A DNA stretch of 42,359 nt, from positions 1-42,359 of the forward strand of contig JAQMWT010000620.1 of assembly GCA_029834535.1 (NCBI GenBank), read 5' to 3'. The stretch comes from Chrysophaeum taylorii (Eukaryota; Sar; Pelagophyceae; Pelagomonadales; Pelagomonadaceae). The notes below the pieces were generated by a model. It was not told where the DNA came from. It saw only the letters and a program-made list of their open reading frames with translations, and searched no databases. Of this stretch, positions 41,250 to 42,359 are shown piece by piece (positions within the stretch are counted from its first letter, which is position 1; each line of letters starts with the position of its first letter). The position numbers and the translations under genes are program-made.

Positions 41250-41710
41250 AACCTCGGCCGACCCCGTAGCCTCGTGCCAGAAGGCCGCGAAAGGGTCCTT
41301 CTACGCGGCGCGAGCCGCCGTGTCGAAGAAGCGGCTTTAGCGGCGCGGAGGTGCCGAGACGCCGGAGGGCACCACAAACCGCCGGCGGCGTCGGAGAAGC
41401 CGCCACGGCGCTGGAGGGCGCCACTAAAGCCTTCGGCGCCGCCAAAGCCGCCAGGGCCTCCGGCGGCGGCGTCACCGGCGCCGCCAAAGCCGCTGGCGCC
41501 TTCGGCGCCTTGCGCCTCCAGCGCCGGCCCCGAAGGGCTTCGGCGCCTCCTTCGGCGCCTTCGGCGCTTCGGCGCTTCGGCGCTTTGGGGCCTTCGGCGC
41601 CTTCGGCGCTTCGGCGCTTTTCGCCACCTTTTCGGCGCCTTCGGCGCCTTCGGCGCCTCGCCACCTTTTCGGCGCCTTCGGCGCCGGCGCCTCGGCGCCG
41701 GTACTTTTTT
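41250..41710. repeat. GC-rich low-complexity region of CGGCGCC-TTCGGCG units
   Basis: From about 41380 the sequence is built of irregular repeats of GGCGCCTTCGGCGC and CGCCGCCAAAGCCG, with many overlapping palindromes. Open frames through it are Ala/Pro/Arg/Ser low-complexity on all six readings and are not genes. Confidence 0.85.
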
Positions 41711-41764
41711 TTCCGGCACGGGGGTCCGGAACGTCCGTTTGTTCTGTCTGTCCCTCGATTTAGG

Positions 41765-41810
41765 TAAGGATCAGGTAGGCGCGAGAGTAAGGATCAGGTA
41801 GGCGCGAGAG
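41765..41810 (+). repeat. Perfect 23-bp tandem duplication
   Basis: TAAGGATCAGGTAGGCGCGA plus GAG occurs twice, at 41765-41787 and 41788-41810. It lies just before the Helitron-like helicase fragment. Confidence 0.95.
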
Positions 41811-41816
41811 CCAGAC

Positions 41817-42359
41817 AGTGATCCTCAAGCCGTCTACGGCGACCTCGCAGACTATTTCCACGACCCGCGGCGGCTCTTTCAGCGCGCCATTCTCACGCCC
41901 CGTCGAAACGATGTTGTCGATGCTGACAACGCGCGCATGACCGCGGCCTTTTTTTCCCGGAGACGAGGCGTCGGAGTTCTTTTCGGCCGACTAAAGACGA
42001 CGCCTCGTTCTTTACAGTCGAGTTTTCAACTCCCTGACAACCAACGGCATGCTGACTTTGATCGCGAGCTTAATCTTCGCAACCTCGACCCGTCGCACGG
42101 CCACTGCAACGGTACCAGATACATGATCGATCGTGTCGTTGTCACCGAGGCTCCTCCAACCTGTATCCCTAAGGCCACCGACGCCAAACGATCACAAGAG
42201 CCAGAGGCCAGACGCCCGCAGGTCGGCGTCCTCTTGCCGAAGCCCGTCTTCTGCCACGTCCAGCTCTACGTGGCTCTCTGTCGATCGGCAACCCCGAGGA
42301 TATCCTCTTCTGAGTCGACGACTCCACCCTACCCCACACGTGCTGCGCAATACCGATAA
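41817..42359 (+). pseudogene. Helitron/Pif1-like helicase, C-terminal part, runs off the window
   Basis: The frame from 41817 carries VYGDLADYFHDPRRLFQRAI then LTPRRNDVVDADN, matching the AILTPxNxDVxxxN block of Helitron Rep-helicases and Pif1 relatives. After a frame break (about 41960-42045) a piece reads FNSLTTNGM, and then the first frame resumes with LNLRNLDPSHGHCNGTRYMI, the LLRNLDPxxGLCNGTR block. Near the end VFCHVQLYVALCRS corresponds to the conserved HGQLYVALSRV motif, with Gly to Val and Ser to Cys changes. The order is right for the last third of the helicase. The Walker motifs are not present in the window. The 3' hairpin of a Helitron would lie beyond 42359. Confidence 0.75.

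Noticed and set aside
41234..41767. Ala/Pro/Arg ORFs on both strands in the GC tract
   Set aside because: Low-complexity repeat translations in every frame.

Overview
This window looks like nuclear DNA of a unicellular eukaryote, probably an alga or related protist. Host genes are GC-rich and mostly single-exon. The few introns I can place are very short (40, 41, 50, 53 and 65 nt), and neighbouring genes lie as little as 54 bp apart. There are no operons, Shine-Dalgarno sites or CRISPR arrays. The lineage cannot be fixed from the sequence alone; a stramenopile-type or other secondary alga is a guess. About half of the window is mobile-element DNA and the rest is compact host genes.

Layout: (1) 1-10688 is a Ty1/copia-type LTR retrotransposon on the + strand. 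Its reading frame is broken many times, but its partial LTRs are nearly identical. It has about 1.7 kb of extra coding-like sequence after RNase H, and a 23-nt motif recurs at its module boundaries. (2) 10708-20098 is a Ty3/gypsy-type element on the - strand. In transcription order it carries Gag with a Cys/His cluster, a protease-like segment, an embedded C5-cytosine DNA methyltransferase domain, RT, RNase H, integrase and a C-terminal tail domain. Its RT has lost the thumb/connection segment by an in-frame deletion, and its 3' LTR is cut to 34 bp where it abuts the copia LTR. (3) At 20103-20369, directly outside the gypsy 5' LTR, lies the 3' end of a coding sequence, so the element seems to have cut a host gene.

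(4) 20635-23044 is a head-to-head pair: a CW-zinc-finger protein (-) and an RMT2-type protein arginine methyltransferase (+) with a 40-nt intron. (5) 24690-26449 (-) encodes a U2AF large-subunit-like splicing factor (RS/RD region, two RRMs and a UHM-like third RRM) with a 41-nt intron. (6) 27495-28980 is a decayed reverse-transcriptase-like gene. (7) 29250-38000 holds host genes: an acidic RanBP2-type zinc-finger protein with SUMO-interaction-like motifs; a small secreted Arg/Gly-rich coiled-coil protein; a leucine-rich-repeat protein with two introns, one apparently GC-AG; a head-to-head SLC35F6-like transporter; and a PH-domain protein with a C-terminal CaaX box. (8) 38479-40968 is a Crypton-like tyrosine recombinase gene with frameshifts, preceded by a 54-bp tandem duplication. 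(9) 41250-41710 is GC-rich low-complexity DNA. (10) 41817-42359 is the decayed C-terminal helicase part of a Helitron/Pif1-like protein that runs off the window.

The most notable object is the gypsy element with the methyltransferase inside Pol. LTR elements carrying cytosine methyltransferases have, as I recall, been reported from dinoflagellates and charophyte algae, so the principle has precedent. Whether this clade and domain arrangement are known needs a search.
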